Shown: piece after piece, positions 31,522-39,955 of the stretch | Layout: the number at the start of each line of letters is the position of its first letter | Position numbering within the stretch: position 1 is the stretch's first letter | From: Streptomyces diastatochromogenes | GTDB lineage: Bacteria; Actinomycetota; Actinomycetes; Streptomycetales; Streptomycetaceae | Reading direction: 5' to 3' | Assembly (NCBI GenBank): GCA_001550305.1 | Contig: LRTP01000319.1 | Span: 1-46,368, forward strand | Length of the DNA stretch: 46,368 nucleotides | Position numbers and translations under genes: made by a program | The notes under the pieces: generated by a model | Told to the model about the DNA's origin: nothing | The model's database searches: none | Seen by the model: only the letters and a program-made list of their open reading frames with translations

Positions 31522-32868
31522 ATGGACGCACCGAACATCGTGATCGTCGGCGGCGGGTTCGCCGGCGTCGAGTGCGCACGCGGACTCGAGCACGCCCTTC
31601 AGCCGGGTGACGCCCGGATCACCCTGGTCAGCCCCACCGACTACCAGCTCTATCTGCCACTGCTGCCGCACGTCGCCGCCGGTGTCGTCACCCCGCAGTC
31701 CGTGGCCCCCTCACTGCGCCGGATCCTGCGCCGCACGACATTCCTGCCCGGCGGGGTGATCGGCGTGGATCCCGCGTCCAAGAGGTGCGTCGTACGCAAG
31801 ATCACGGGGGAGTTCGTCGATCTGTCGTACGACTACCTGCTGCTCACGCCGGGCAGCGTGACCCGCACCTTCGACATCCCCGGTCTCCTCGACGAGGCGC
31901 GCGGGATGAAGACGCTCGCCCAGGCGGTGTATCTGCGTGACCATGTGATCGCCCAACTCGACCTGGCCGCAGCCACGTCGGACGAGGGCGAGCGGGCGGC
32001 GCGACTGCAGTTCGTCGTGGTCGGCGGCGGATACGCGGGCGCCGAGACCGCGGCCTGTCTGCAGCGCCTGACCACCGCCGCGTCGAAGCGCTACCACCCG
32101 CGCCTGGATCCCGGGCTCATCAAGTGGCACCTGGTGGACGTCGCCCCCAAGCTGCTCCCGGAGCTCGGTGACAAGCTCGGCGCGAGTGCGCTGCGTCTGC
32201 TGAGCGAGCGCGGTGTGGAGATCTCCCTCAAGACGACCGTCGCCTCGGTCACCGAGGGCAAGATCACCCTCACGGACGGCCGGGTACTGCCGTCAAGGAC
32301 ACTGGTGTGGACGGCCGGTGTCGCGGCGAGTCCGCTGGTCGACTCGCTGGGCGCGGAGACCGTACGCGGCCGGGTCCTCACCGAGGCGGACTTCAAGGTG
32401 CCCGGCCTGGACGGGGTGTTCGCGCTGGGCGACGCGGCCGCCGTGCCCGACCTGGCCAGGGCCGACGGTTCCTACTGTCCGCCGACCGCCCAGCACGCCG
32501 CCCGACAGGGCCGGCACGCGGCGAAGAACCTGTCGGCGCTGCTGCGGGGGCAGCCCACGACGCCGTACAAGCACAAGGACCTCGGCCTGGTCGTCGACCT
32601 CGGCGGCCACGACGCGGTGTCCAAGCCGCTCGGTATCGGTCTCAAGGGAGTGCCCGCACAGGTCGTGGCCCGTGGATACCACCTGTACGCGCTGCGCACG
32701 GGCTCGGCCCGGTTCCGTACGGCCGCCAACTGGTTCCTCAACGCGGTCGCGGGCGACGACTTCGTGCGCACCGGCTTCCTCGCCGACCGGAAGGGGACCC
32801 TGCGGGAATTCGAGCACACCGACACGTATCTGACGCCGGAGGAGGTCGCCGCCCGCCTGAGCCGTTAG
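31522..32868 (+). CDS. Type II NADH dehydrogenase (NAD(P)/FAD-dependent oxidoreductase)
   Basis: 448 residues from ATG 31522 (GAGAGG 8-10 bp upstream). FAD-binding motif IVIVGGGFAGVECARGLEHA at the N-terminus. The second Rossmann motif VVVGGGYAGAETA (about 170) binds NADH. The end of the FAD domain is VFALGDAAAVPD (about 305), followed by TAQHAARQGRHAAKNL. NDH-2 enzymes pass electrons from NADH to quinone at the membrane without pumping protons. The C-terminal region has amphipathic segments (NWFLNAVAGDDFVRTGFL) that could attach it to the membrane. The TetR-type palindrome in its promoter suggests shared control with the 22-23 kb locus. Confidence 0.9.
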   Translation: MDAPNIVIVGGGFAGVECARGLEHALQPGDARITLVSPTDYQLYLPLLPHVAAGVVTPQSVAPSLRRILRRTTFLPGGVIGVDPASKRCVVRKITGEFVDLSYDYLLLTPGSVTRTFDIPGLLDEARGMKTLAQAVYLRDHVIAQLDLAAATSDEGERAARLQFVVVGGGYAGAETAACLQRLTTAASKRYHPRLDPGLIKWHLVDVAPKLLPELGDKLGASALRLLSERGVEISLKTTVASVTEGKITLTDGRVLPSRTLVWTAGVAASPLVDSLGAETVRGRVLTEADFKVPGLDGVFALGDAAAVPDLARADGSYCPPTAQHAARQGRHAAKNLSALLRGQPTTPYKHKDLGLVVDLGGHDAVSKPLGIGLKGVPAQVVARGYHLYALRTGSARFRTAANWFLNAVAGDDFVRTGFLADRKGTLREFEHTDTYLTPEEVAARLSR

Positions 32869-32883
32869 GGCCTGTCCGGCGGA

Positions 32884-33645
32884 TCACGCCGCCGACGCGG
32901 GGCTGTTCAGGAGGGCGAGGTAACGGCGGGCGAAGAGGTAGGCGTCACCCGGCCAGCGGGCCGAGAGATAGCGGCCGTCCTCGACGACGAACGCGTCCGT
33001 GTCGTCGGTGGCGGTGCCGCGCCGGGTCAGGGTGCGGGGGCCGCGTACGAACTGCGTTCCCGGATCGGCGAGGGCCGCCCTGACCTCGTCCTCGACGTAC
33101 GCGGGATAGGTGCGGTAGTAGCGGCCGAGGCGCCAGGCGGTGGTGAAGTAGGCCGTGCGTTCCATGTATGCGGGCAGGCAGGTGGTACGCCGGTCGGCCA
33201 GGAGGCTCCGGCCGGTGGTGAGGTCACGGGCGCGGGCGAGCACCAGGACGCCGTGGCAGATCGCGCCGACGGGTCGTCCGAGGGCCCAGAAGCGGGCGAT
33301 CTGCTGGTGAAGCGCCGTCGAGCCGAGGTACTGCCGCATGCCGGGTGCGTGTCCGCCGGGCAGCAACAGGCCGTCGTACTGCTCGATGTCGACCTCGGCC
33401 CAGGAGACAGTGGTGGTGAACTCCGATGACTTCGTGAGCTGCTCGTAGAACCGCCGGGGTTCCTCGGCGGCGCCCAGTTGGCCGAAGAGCACCCCCGTCA
33501 GCAGCCGTGGGTCCGCCGCCGGCCGGGTGCCCGCGCGCTCGGTGGCGAGCACCACCTCGTGCCCCGCATCGGTGAGGATCCGCCAGGGAACGGCCACTTC
33601 AGTGACGTCGAAGTCGCGGTCGGGGACCGGCATCAGCACACGCAT
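32884..33645 (-). CDS. DJ-1/PfpI-family (type 1 glutamine amidotransferase-like) protein
   Basis: 253 residues; ATG 33645 is chosen because the upstream extension is non-coding in character. MRVLMPVPDRDFDVTEVAVP is a typical DJ-1/PfpI start. YDGLLLPGGHAPGMRQYLGS and the nucleophile elbow AICHGVLVLARA (Cys) follow, with a late acidic/aromatic part. Members act as glyoxalase III, amidases or stress chaperones; which applies is not clear. It is convergent with the NADH dehydrogenase, only 15 bp apart. Confidence 0.85.
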   Translation of the reverse strand: MRVLMPVPDRDFDVTEVAVPWRILTDAGHEVVLATERAGTRPAADPRLLTGVLFGQLGAAEEPRRFYEQLTKSSEFTTTVSWAEVDIEQYDGLLLPGGHAPGMRQYLGSTALHQQIARFWALGRPVGAICHGVLVLARARDLTTGRSLLADRRTTCLPAYMERTAYFTTAWRLGRYYRTYPAYVEDEVRAALADPGTQFVRGPRTLTRRGTATDDTDAFVVEDGRYLSARWPGDAYLFARRYLALLNSPASAA

Positions 33646-33781
33646 GCGCCCATCATGGCAGGCCCCGGGGTTGCCGCCGGTACGGCCGGCACGAGAGTGA
33701 CAACTTCCCTTTTCCAATGGCTTGTTGACGCCTACATTGCCGTTGACACGTCATCACAGGAAATGCCCAGGAGCTGATTCC

Positions 33782-34612
33782 GTGCCCGAGAACCCGGCCG
33801 CCTCGGAACTCCCCGCCGAGGGGGTGCTCAGCCGGATCATCACGACCCGCCCGCACACGGCCCGGATCTGGAACTACTGGCTCGGCGGCGGCGACTACTA
33901 CGAGGTCGACCGGGCGGCCGGGGAGCGGATCCGCCAACTGCACCCGGGAATCGGCGACTACGCGCGGGCGGACCGGCTGTTCCTGGGACGCGCCGTACGC
34001 CATCTGGTCACCGAGTGCGGAATACGCCAGTTCCTCGACATAGGCACCGGCCTGCCGACCGCGGACAACACGCACGAGGTGGCGCAGCGGCTCGCACCGG
34101 ACGCCCGGATCGTCTACGTCGACAACGACCCGCTGGTCCTGGCGCACGCCCGCGCCCTGCTCACCAGTGCCCCCGAGGGTCGCACCGACCATCTCGACGA
34201 GGACCTGCGCAATGTGGACGCCATCCTCGAACGCGCCGCGACGACACTGGACCTGAGCGAGCCGGTCGGGCTGATGCTGCTCGGGGTCGTCATCTTCATC
34301 GGCGACGACGCGGAGGCGTACGACATCGTGCGCCGGCTGCTGGAGGGTCTGCCCTCGGGGAGCCATCTGGTCCTCTCGCACACGATCACCAGCCCGGCGA
34401 TGCCTGACGTGGACGCCGCCGTCTCCTACTGGAACCAGCACGGCACCCCCTGGATCACCCAGCGCACCCCCGAGGCGGTCGCCCGGTTCTTCGACGGTCT
34501 CGATCTCCTGGAGCCCGGTGTCGTCTCCTGTTCACGCTGGCGTCCGCAGCCGACGGACGGGGACGAACCGGTGGAAGTGGCCATGTTCGGCGGGGTGGGC
34601 CACAAACCCTGA
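33782..34612 (+). CDS. SAM-dependent methyltransferase (DUF574 type)
   Basis: 276 residues from GTG 33782 with AGGAG 8 bp upstream. The family signature ARIWNYWLGGGDYYEVDRAA lies near residue 30. SAM-binding motif FLDIGTGLPTADNTHEVAQR, then RIVYVDNDPLVLAHARALL and GLMLLGVVIFIGDD. This actinobacterial family (S-adenosylmethionine methyltransferase, DUF574) is present in many copies in Streptomyces; substrates are generally unknown. It is a single gene followed by the S1 protease gene on the same strand, 115 bp away. Confidence 0.9.
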   Translation: MPENPAASELPAEGVLSRIITTRPHTARIWNYWLGGGDYYEVDRAAGERIRQLHPGIGDYARADRLFLGRAVRHLVTECGIRQFLDIGTGLPTADNTHEVAQRLAPDARIVYVDNDPLVLAHARALLTSAPEGRTDHLDEDLRNVDAILERAATTLDLSEPVGLMLLGVVIFIGDDAEAYDIVRRLLEGLPSGSHLVLSHTITSPAMPDVDAAVSYWNQHGTPWITQRTPEAVARFFDGLDLLEPGVVSCSRWRPQPTDGDEPVEVAMFGGVGHKP

Positions 34613-34727
34613 ACCGGAGAACGGCCGGGGGTGAACGCGAGGGCACGGGCGCACGTATGGAAGGAGGGCTCACGACCGGAGCCCCGGCGGCGTCGACGCC
34701 GCACCGTACGGCTTCGGGAGCCCATGC

Positions 34728-36110
34728 ATGAGGCACGCACGACGACGGATCGTCCGACGAGGGACGCGACTCGCGGCCGTCGGCGGAGTCCTCTGCGGAG
34801 GGTTGATGGTGACGCACGCCATGGCGAGCGAGCCGTCCGCCGCGTCACGTGCCCCCCAGAGCGCCACCCTGGCCGCCGCGGGCAAGGGCGCGGGGCTGGT
34901 GTCGACCCTCGGCACCTCGCGTACGGCGGGCAGTTGGATCGCCGCCGACGGGCGCCCCGTGGTCGCGGTGACCGACTCGGCCGCGGCGGCCGAGGTGCAG
35001 AAGGCGGGCGCCCGCCCCAAGGTCGTGAGCCACAGCATGGAGGACCTCAAGTCCGTGACGAAGGCGCTGAAGGCGGCGCCACGGGTCGCGGGCACCGCCT
35101 GGGCCATGGACTACGTCCACAACGAGGTGGTGGTGCAGGCCGACCGCACCGTGTCCGCCTCCGACTGGTCCCGGATGAAGAAGCTCGCCGCGAGCATGGG
35201 CAGTTCGGTCCGCATGGAGCGGACCGAGGGCACGTTCACCACACGGCTCAACGCCGCCCTGCCGATGTTCTCGACCGGCGGGCGCTGTTCGGCGGGCTAC
35301 AACGTGACCAACGGGCGCAACGAGTTCATCCTCACGGCCGGGCACTGCGGGCCGGCCGGGTCCGTCTGGTTCGGTGACAATCAGGGCGCCAAGCAGCTGG
35401 GGCAGACGGTCACCACGGCGTTCCCCGGCAGCGACTTCTCCCTCATCCAGTACAACAACGGCCAGAACGACACCGGGAACAACATCGTGTCGATCGGGGG
35501 CGGCAAGGGCGTCCAGATCATCGGCACCGCCGATCCGACGGTCGGCCAGCGGGTCTTCCGCAGCGGCAGCACCAGTGGACTCCACGACGGTCAGGTGAAG
35601 GCGCTCAACGCGACGGTCAACTACCCCGAGGGCACCGTGACCGGTCTGATCGAGACCAACGTGTGCGCCGAACCGGGCGACAGCGGCGGTCCGTTGTTCT
35701 CGGAGGGCATCGCGCTCGGCGTGACCTCGGGGGGCAACGGCGACTGCACCGCGGGCGGTACGACGTTCTTCCAGCCGATCACCAAGGCGCTCACGGCGCT
35801 CGGGGTGAAACTGACCGGACCGGGAGCGGCCGCCCAGGGCGCGGCGGGAGCCACCGCCCAGTCCTCCCCCGCCCCCGCCTCCTCGCAGGGCGCGGCCGTC
35901 GTGCCGGGATCCGCCGCGCCCGGCTCGGTCCAGGCGGTCGGGTCGGGTGCCTCCGAGCCGCTCCTCACCCGCCTCACGGACCCGCAGAACATCGGTCCGG
36001 GGCTGCTGGTCATCGCCGGCAGCATCATCGCGCTGGTCGCCACGCGGTACATCCGTACGGAACAGGATCGCAACCGCTACCGGCGGCAGTACTCGCAGAG
36101 TTGGGGCTGA
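34728..36110 (+). CDS. S1-family serine protease with C-terminal membrane anchor
   Basis: 460 residues from ATG 34728 (GGGAG upstream). A signal peptide and a pro-region of about 140 residues precede the chymotrypsin-like domain. His206 (ILTAGHCG), Asp236 (PGSDFSLIQY) and Ser319 (EPGDSGGPLF) form the triad, in the style of streptogrisin/alpha-lytic proteases. After the protease (to about 375) comes an Ala/Ser/Pro-rich linker. A membrane helix near the C-terminus (GLLVIAGSIIALVA) is followed by a basic tail (RYIRTEQDRNRYRRQ). Most relatives are freely secreted; the anchor suggests cell-surface processing. A hairpin follows the gene. Confidence 0.9.
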   Translation: MRHARRRIVRRGTRLAAVGGVLCGGLMVTHAMASEPSAASRAPQSATLAAAGKGAGLVSTLGTSRTAGSWIAADGRPVVAVTDSAAAAEVQKAGARPKVVSHSMEDLKSVTKALKAAPRVAGTAWAMDYVHNEVVVQADRTVSASDWSRMKKLAASMGSSVRMERTEGTFTTRLNAALPMFSTGGRCSAGYNVTNGRNEFILTAGHCGPAGSVWFGDNQGAKQLGQTVTTAFPGSDFSLIQYNNGQNDTGNNIVSIGGGKGVQIIGTADPTVGQRVFRSGSTSGLHDGQVKALNATVNYPEGTVTGLIETNVCAEPGDSGGPLFSEGIALGVTSGGNGDCTAGGTTFFQPITKALTALGVKLTGPGAAAQGAAGATAQSSPAPASSQGAAVVPGSAAPGSVQAVGSGASEPLLTRLTDPQNIGPGLLVIAGSIIALVATRYIRTEQDRNRYRRQYSQSWG

Positions 36111-36131
36111 GGCCGGGGCGGCGGACGAGGT

Positions 36132-36168
36132 GACGGGGCGGAGACTCGCAACCAGGAGTCACGCCCCG
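36132..36168. terminator. Hairpin downstream of the S1 protease gene
   Basis: ACGGGGCG and GACTC pair with GAGTC and CGCCCCGT with one internal bulge, just past the stop. It is also in position to serve the convergent small gene. Confidence 0.55.
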
Positions 36169-36201
36169 TTCGTCACGGACCCGGGGGGCGGCCGAGCGGG
36201 C

Positions 36202-36378
36202 TCACGCCGCCTGTGTGGGCGACTGGGGGGCGGCTTCCGCCCACTCCAGGACGAGCCGCTGGTACTCCCGCCGCTCCTCCATGCTCAGCGTCCCACCGGC
36301 CCGGAACCACAGGGCCCGGATCTCCTCGTTGACATCGGCGGCGGACCGCACGGAGTCGGTTTCAGGAGTGGTGGACAT
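36202..36378 (-). CDS. Small hypothetical protein (58 aa)
   Basis: ATG 36378 (or 36390) opens a 58-residue acidic, helical protein: SAADVNEEIRALWFRAGGTL, then SMEERREYQRLVLEWAEAA. Codon use is typical of the genome and the sequence looks folded. Small proteins of this type are widespread in Streptomyces without known role. An inverted repeat AAGGT-AC-ACCTT (36421-36432) lies about 45 bp upstream, probably in its promoter. The family was not recognised. Confidence 0.65.
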   Translation of the reverse strand: MSTTPETDSVRSAADVNEEIRALWFRAGGTLSMEERREYQRLVLEWAEAAPQSPTQAA

Positions 36379-36493
36379 GGTGTGAAGCATACGGGCCTTG
36401 GCGTGAAGGCGCTGTGAGTAAAGGTACACCTTACGACAATACGGACCGTGAACCTGATCACTCGTCCGACGTGGGATCACCCCCCGCACCTGC

Positions 36494-37693
36494 TCACCTC
36501 CTCTCCCCCGCCCCCAGCACCAGCACCTGAATGGCCAGCACCGCCGCCCCGCGCGCCCAGTCGTGGAAGTCGGAGACCTTCGTCTCCAGATGGACCGGAT
36601 CGGCCTGCGGGTGGCGGTGTGTGAGGATCGTCTCCTCGACGACCGGGCCCGCCACGTCGACGAGTCCGACACCCTCTCCGGCGAGCAGGATCTTCTGCGG
36701 CATGGCGAAGTTGGCGATCTGTGCGACGAGGGTGCCGAGCGCGCGGGCCGCCTCGTCGAGGACGCGGGCCGGCAGCGGGTCACCCGCCGCGGCACGGGCG
36801 AGGATCTCCTCATAGGTCAGGTCCTCGCCGGTGGCGGCACCGACCTGGTAGCGGATGCTGGGGATGGTCAGCAGGGAGATGGCACTGCCGCGTTCCCCTT
36901 CGGGGGTGAGGGGGCCGTACGGGTTCACGATCCAGCGGCGGCCCACGCCCCGCCCGTCCTCGACGGAGGCGACCCGGCTGCCGCCGAGGACGAGGCCGTA
37001 GCCGATCCCGGCGCCGATGGTGAGGACCACGAAGCGGTCGAGTCCACGACCGGCGCCGAACCAGGTCTCGGCCTCCACGAGGGCGGCGACGTCGTTCTCG
37101 ACGACCACCGCCAACCCGGTGCGCGATGCGACGAGTTCGGCCAGCGGGACGTCCGTCCAGCCGAGGAAGGCCGACTCGGCGACGACCGATCGCTTCTCGA
37201 CACGGCCGCCGACTCCGATGCCGATTCCGGCCGGCGCGGGAAAGGACCGGGTGAGTTCCTCGGTCATCTCCGCCAGCAGGTCGGCGACTTCGGCCGGGGT
37301 GTGGGTGGTGAGCGGGCGGTCGTGACGCGCCACGATGTCGCTGCGCAAAGTGGTGACGACGCCGTAGACCATGTCCTCGGTGATCTTGAATCCGATGAAG
37401 GAGCGGGACTCGGCGACGATGTCCAGGGGCTGCGAGGGACGCCCCTGCCGTACCTCCGCGCTCTCCCCCTCCCCCGACTCGGCGGCCTCGATCAGCAGGC
37501 CTGACTCGATCAGCGGTTTGGTCAGCCGGGTGAGGCTGCCCGCCGACAGGTTCAGGCGGCGCGCGATCTCGCTGCGCGACAGCGGCCCGTGCACGAGCAC
37601 CTCGATCGCCACCGCACGCTCACCCGGACTCAGCGGCAGCCAGCCGGCGGCGGCATGTGCGGTCATGAGGGTCGGACTCCCACAAGATTTCAT
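36494..37693 (-). CDS. ROK-family transcriptional regulator
   Basis: 399 residues from ATG 37693 (GAGG 4 bp upstream; ATG 37666 is an alternative). An N-terminal winged helix (PLSRSEIARRLNLSAGSLTR, then LTKPLIESGLL) is followed by the ROK sugar-kinase-like domain (GIGIGVGGRV, VVENDVAALVEAETWFGAG, VVLTIGAGIGYGLV). The usual ROK zinc motif CxCGxxGC is not seen, so it may not bind zinc or act as a kinase. It is divergent from a Gfo/Idh/MocA oxidoreductase with an inverted repeat between them, and likely controls that gene in response to a sugar. Confidence 0.87.
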   Translation of the reverse strand: MKSCGSPTLMTAHAAAGWLPLSPGERAVAIEVLVHGPLSRSEIARRLNLSAGSLTRLTKPLIESGLLIEAAESGEGESAEVRQGRPSQPLDIVAESRSFIGFKITEDMVYGVVTTLRSDIVARHDRPLTTHTPAEVADLLAEMTEELTRSFPAPAGIGIGVGGRVEKRSVVAESAFLGWTDVPLAELVASRTGLAVVVENDVAALVEAETWFGAGRGLDRFVVLTIGAGIGYGLVLGGSRVASVEDGRGVGRRWIVNPYGPLTPEGERGSAISLLTIPSIRYQVGAATGEDLTYEEILARAAAGDPLPARVLDEAARALGTLVAQIANFAMPQKILLAGEGVGLVDVAGPVVEETILTHRHPQADPVHLETKVSDFHDWARGAAVLAIQVLVLGAGERR

Positions 37694-37769
37694 TTCGCCT
37701 CGGAATTAATGACATCACTCTATGGCGCGACAGTTCGCCGGAAAAGATGCGTACAGGACCCTTGACGCC

Positions 37770-37787
37770 TTGATTGTTCCGCATCAA
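37770..37787. promoter_or_regulatory. Inverted repeat between ROK and Gfo/Idh genes
   Basis: TTGAT-N8-ATCAA, AT-rich at its ends, in the 157-bp divergent spacer and about 63 bp before the oxidoreductase start. Candidate ROK operator. Confidence 0.45.
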
Positions 37788-37850
37788 AAGTAAATGAGTC
37801 CAGGACGAGCCCGACCCGTGAAGTCTCCACCAGTGAAGGATGTTGCTCAG

Positions 37851-39053
37851 ATGACGTTCTCTCTCGGCATCGTCGGCGCCGGCCAGTTCTCCGGCCAGTT
37901 CGCGAAGCTGTTCCTCGCCCACCCCGGCGTCGCCGATGTCCACGTCACCGATCTGCTCCCCGAGCGGGCGGAGGAACTGGCGGCCGCCGAAGGGCTGTCG
38001 GGCACCTTCCCCTCGTACGAGGCGATGCTGGAGTCGAAGGCGGTGGACGCCGTCGCGATCTTCACCCAGCGCTGGACCCACGGGCCGCTGGTGCTCCAGG
38101 GACTCCGGGCGGGCAAGCACGTCTACTCCGCGGTGCCGATGGCCATCACCCGGGACGAGATCGCCGCGATCATCGACGCGGTACGGACGACCGGACTGAC
38201 GTACATGATGGGCGAGACCAGCCAGTACAACCCGGCGACGGTCCACGCCCGCAACCAGATCGCCGAGGGCGCCTTCGGGCGGCTGTTCTACGCCGAGGGC
38301 GACTACGTCCACGACATGGATCTCGGGTTCTACGAGGCCTACCAGTACAGCGGCGGCGAGAACTGGAAGGCGACCGCCAGCTATCCCCCGCTCCTGTACC
38401 CGACGCACTCGGTGGGCGGGGTGCTCGGCGCCTGGCGGACGCACGCGGTGAGCGTGTCGGCCATCGGAGTGCGCGACGAGCGCGGGGACGGGGTGTTCGA
38501 CAAGGAGGTCAGCCAGTTCGGCAACGACTTCTCCAACGCGACGGCGCTGTTCGAGGTGGCGGGCGGCGGCTCGTTCCGTACGAACGAGTTCCGGCGGGTC
38601 GGATATCCCTCGCACATCCGGGAGTCCCGCTTCCGGTTCTTCGGGACCGACGCCAGCATGGAACAGCTCGCCACGGTGAGCTTCTGGCAGGACAAGAAGG
38701 GGGTGCGGGACATCACGGAACTCCTTGAGCCCAAGCCGACGCTGGCGCCGGACGATCCCTCGCTCCAGCACATCGCGCCGGCTCTGCGGGCCGCGTTCAC
38801 GTCCGGGTCGGCGCCCGTGCACGACCGGGCGCGGCTCCCCCGGGAGTTCGACCACCTGCACAACGGGCACGAGGGCAGCCACCACTTCCTGGTGGACGAC
38901 TTCGTGACCGCGGTCAACACCCGGACGCTGCCGTCGGTGAACGCGTGGGTCGCGGCCCGCTACACCCTGCCGGGCATCGTCGCGCACGAGTCCGCGCGGC
39001 AGGGCGGGGTCAGGCTGGAGATCCCGGACTTCGGGGACGCGCCCGGGGCGTGA
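37851..39053 (+). CDS. Gfo/Idh/MocA-family oxidoreductase
   Basis: 400 residues from ATG 37851 (GAAGGA 10 bp upstream). N-terminal Rossmann motif LGIVGAGQFSGQFAKLFLA, then DAVAIFTQRWTHGPLVLQGL and AGKHVYSAVPMAI, where the family's usual EKP is replaced by AVPM. The C-terminal domain follows (YAEGDYVHDMDLG, LYPTHSVGGVLGAW). Members oxidise or reduce sugars, inositols and sugar amines with NAD(P). The change at the EKP lysine position could mean a different chemistry. Divergent control by the ROK protein fits sugar use. Confidence 0.87.
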   Translation: MTFSLGIVGAGQFSGQFAKLFLAHPGVADVHVTDLLPERAEELAAAEGLSGTFPSYEAMLESKAVDAVAIFTQRWTHGPLVLQGLRAGKHVYSAVPMAITRDEIAAIIDAVRTTGLTYMMGETSQYNPATVHARNQIAEGAFGRLFYAEGDYVHDMDLGFYEAYQYSGGENWKATASYPPLLYPTHSVGGVLGAWRTHAVSVSAIGVRDERGDGVFDKEVSQFGNDFSNATALFEVAGGGSFRTNEFRRVGYPSHIRESRFRFFGTDASMEQLATVSFWQDKKGVRDITELLEPKPTLAPDDPSLQHIAPALRAAFTSGSAPVHDRARLPREFDHLHNGHEGSHHFLVDDFVTAVNTRTLPSVNAWVAARYTLPGIVAHESARQGGVRLEIPDFGDAPGA

Positions 39054-39078
39054 GGTCCCCGGGCGGGGCCGGGTGCCG

Positions 39079-39774
39079 TCAGGTGCCCGGCTTGCGGCCG
39101 TACACGAAGACGTCGTCGCCGGTCTTCAGCAGCGACCAGTACTTCTTGGCGGTGGTCGTGGTCATGTTGACGCACCCGTGCGAGCCGGGCGGGTTCCACA
39201 TGCTCAGGCCGACCGAGTGGAAGGCCTGGCCGCCGTCGAAGAACTGGCTGTAGGGCATGGGCACGTTGTAGATGTTCGAGACGTGGTCGATGTCCCGCCA
39301 GTAGATCTTCTTCAGACCGGTGCGGGTCTCGTACCCGTCGCGTCCCGTGCGGACCGGCACCGGACCGTAGACGAGCCTGCTGCCGTCCTGGATCCAGCTG
39401 AGCTGGAGCGTCAGGTTGACGCAGGCGATGCGGCCCTTGTTGACGGGACACTTGCCGTCCTTGTTGGGCTTGTTGCCGACGGCCTTCTGCTTGTTCATCA
39501 GGTCCATCACGCCCCAGGTGACGGACCCGGCGTAGCCCGCGTTCGGGGTGATGCCGTGCTTGGTCTGGAAGGCCTGGATCGCCTTGCAGTCGGCGGTGGA
39601 CTGCCGGCCGTCGACCGGTCGGCCGAGGAACTTCTCCACCTGCTTCTGGTACGGGCCGGTCTGTGTCGTGCAGCTCGCGGCCTGCGCGGGCGCCGTGCCC
39701 AGCGCGAGCGTCAGTGGCGCGACCAGTCCGGTGATGCCCAGAGCGACGGCTCCCCGTCTGCGTATGTCCCCCAT
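39079..39774 (-). CDS. L,D-transpeptidase (YkuD) with peptidoglycan-binding domain
   Basis: 231 residues from ATG 39774 (AAGGG 6-8 bp upstream). Signal peptide AVALGITGLVAPLTLALGTA up to AQAA. A PG-binding domain 1 follows (VEKFLGRPVDGRQSTADCKA, then FQTKHGITPNAGYAG). The YkuD domain holds the catalytic PPGSHGCVNM, with Cys and His in the family pattern. It forms 3-3 crosslinks or links proteins to peptidoglycan outside the membrane. The domain has extra paired cysteines (DGKCPVNKGRIACVN), likely disulfide-bonded. It is a single gene, convergent with the oxidoreductase. Confidence 0.9.
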   Translation of the reverse strand: MGDIRRRGAVALGITGLVAPLTLALGTAPAQAASCTTQTGPYQKQVEKFLGRPVDGRQSTADCKAIQAFQTKHGITPNAGYAGSVTWGVMDLMNKQKAVGNKPNKDGKCPVNKGRIACVNLTLQLSWIQDGSRLVYGPVPVRTGRDGYETRTGLKKIYWRDIDHVSNIYNVPMPYSQFFDGGQAFHSVGLSMWNPPGSHGCVNMTTTTAKKYWSLLKTGDDVFVYGRKPGT

Positions 39775-39955
39775 GTCAGGCCCTTCTGTCTGCGTGTTCC
39801 CGGGTGTTTCCCTCGTTCTCCGCCTGCTAGACCCGCGTCGGGGCACAGGCGTTGTACGGCTGTCCGGTCTGCGACGAAACAGTGACATCGGGAGCAGTCC
39901 AGTTACCCCGGATTGGACCAGGCTCCGGGTGCGGCGCCCGATCTACGCTGCCGCC

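Noticed and set aside
36421..36432. AAGGT-AC-ACCTT as an iron box (DmdR/IdeR)
   Set aside because: The repeat is shorter and differs from the TTAGGTTAGGCTCACCTAA-type iron box. It is mentioned only as a possible promoter repeat for the small gene.
37620..38987. Long minus-strand open frame opposite the Gfo/Idh gene
   Set aside because: It runs across the ROK/oxidoreductase divergent promoter and has antisense composition; no domain is visible.
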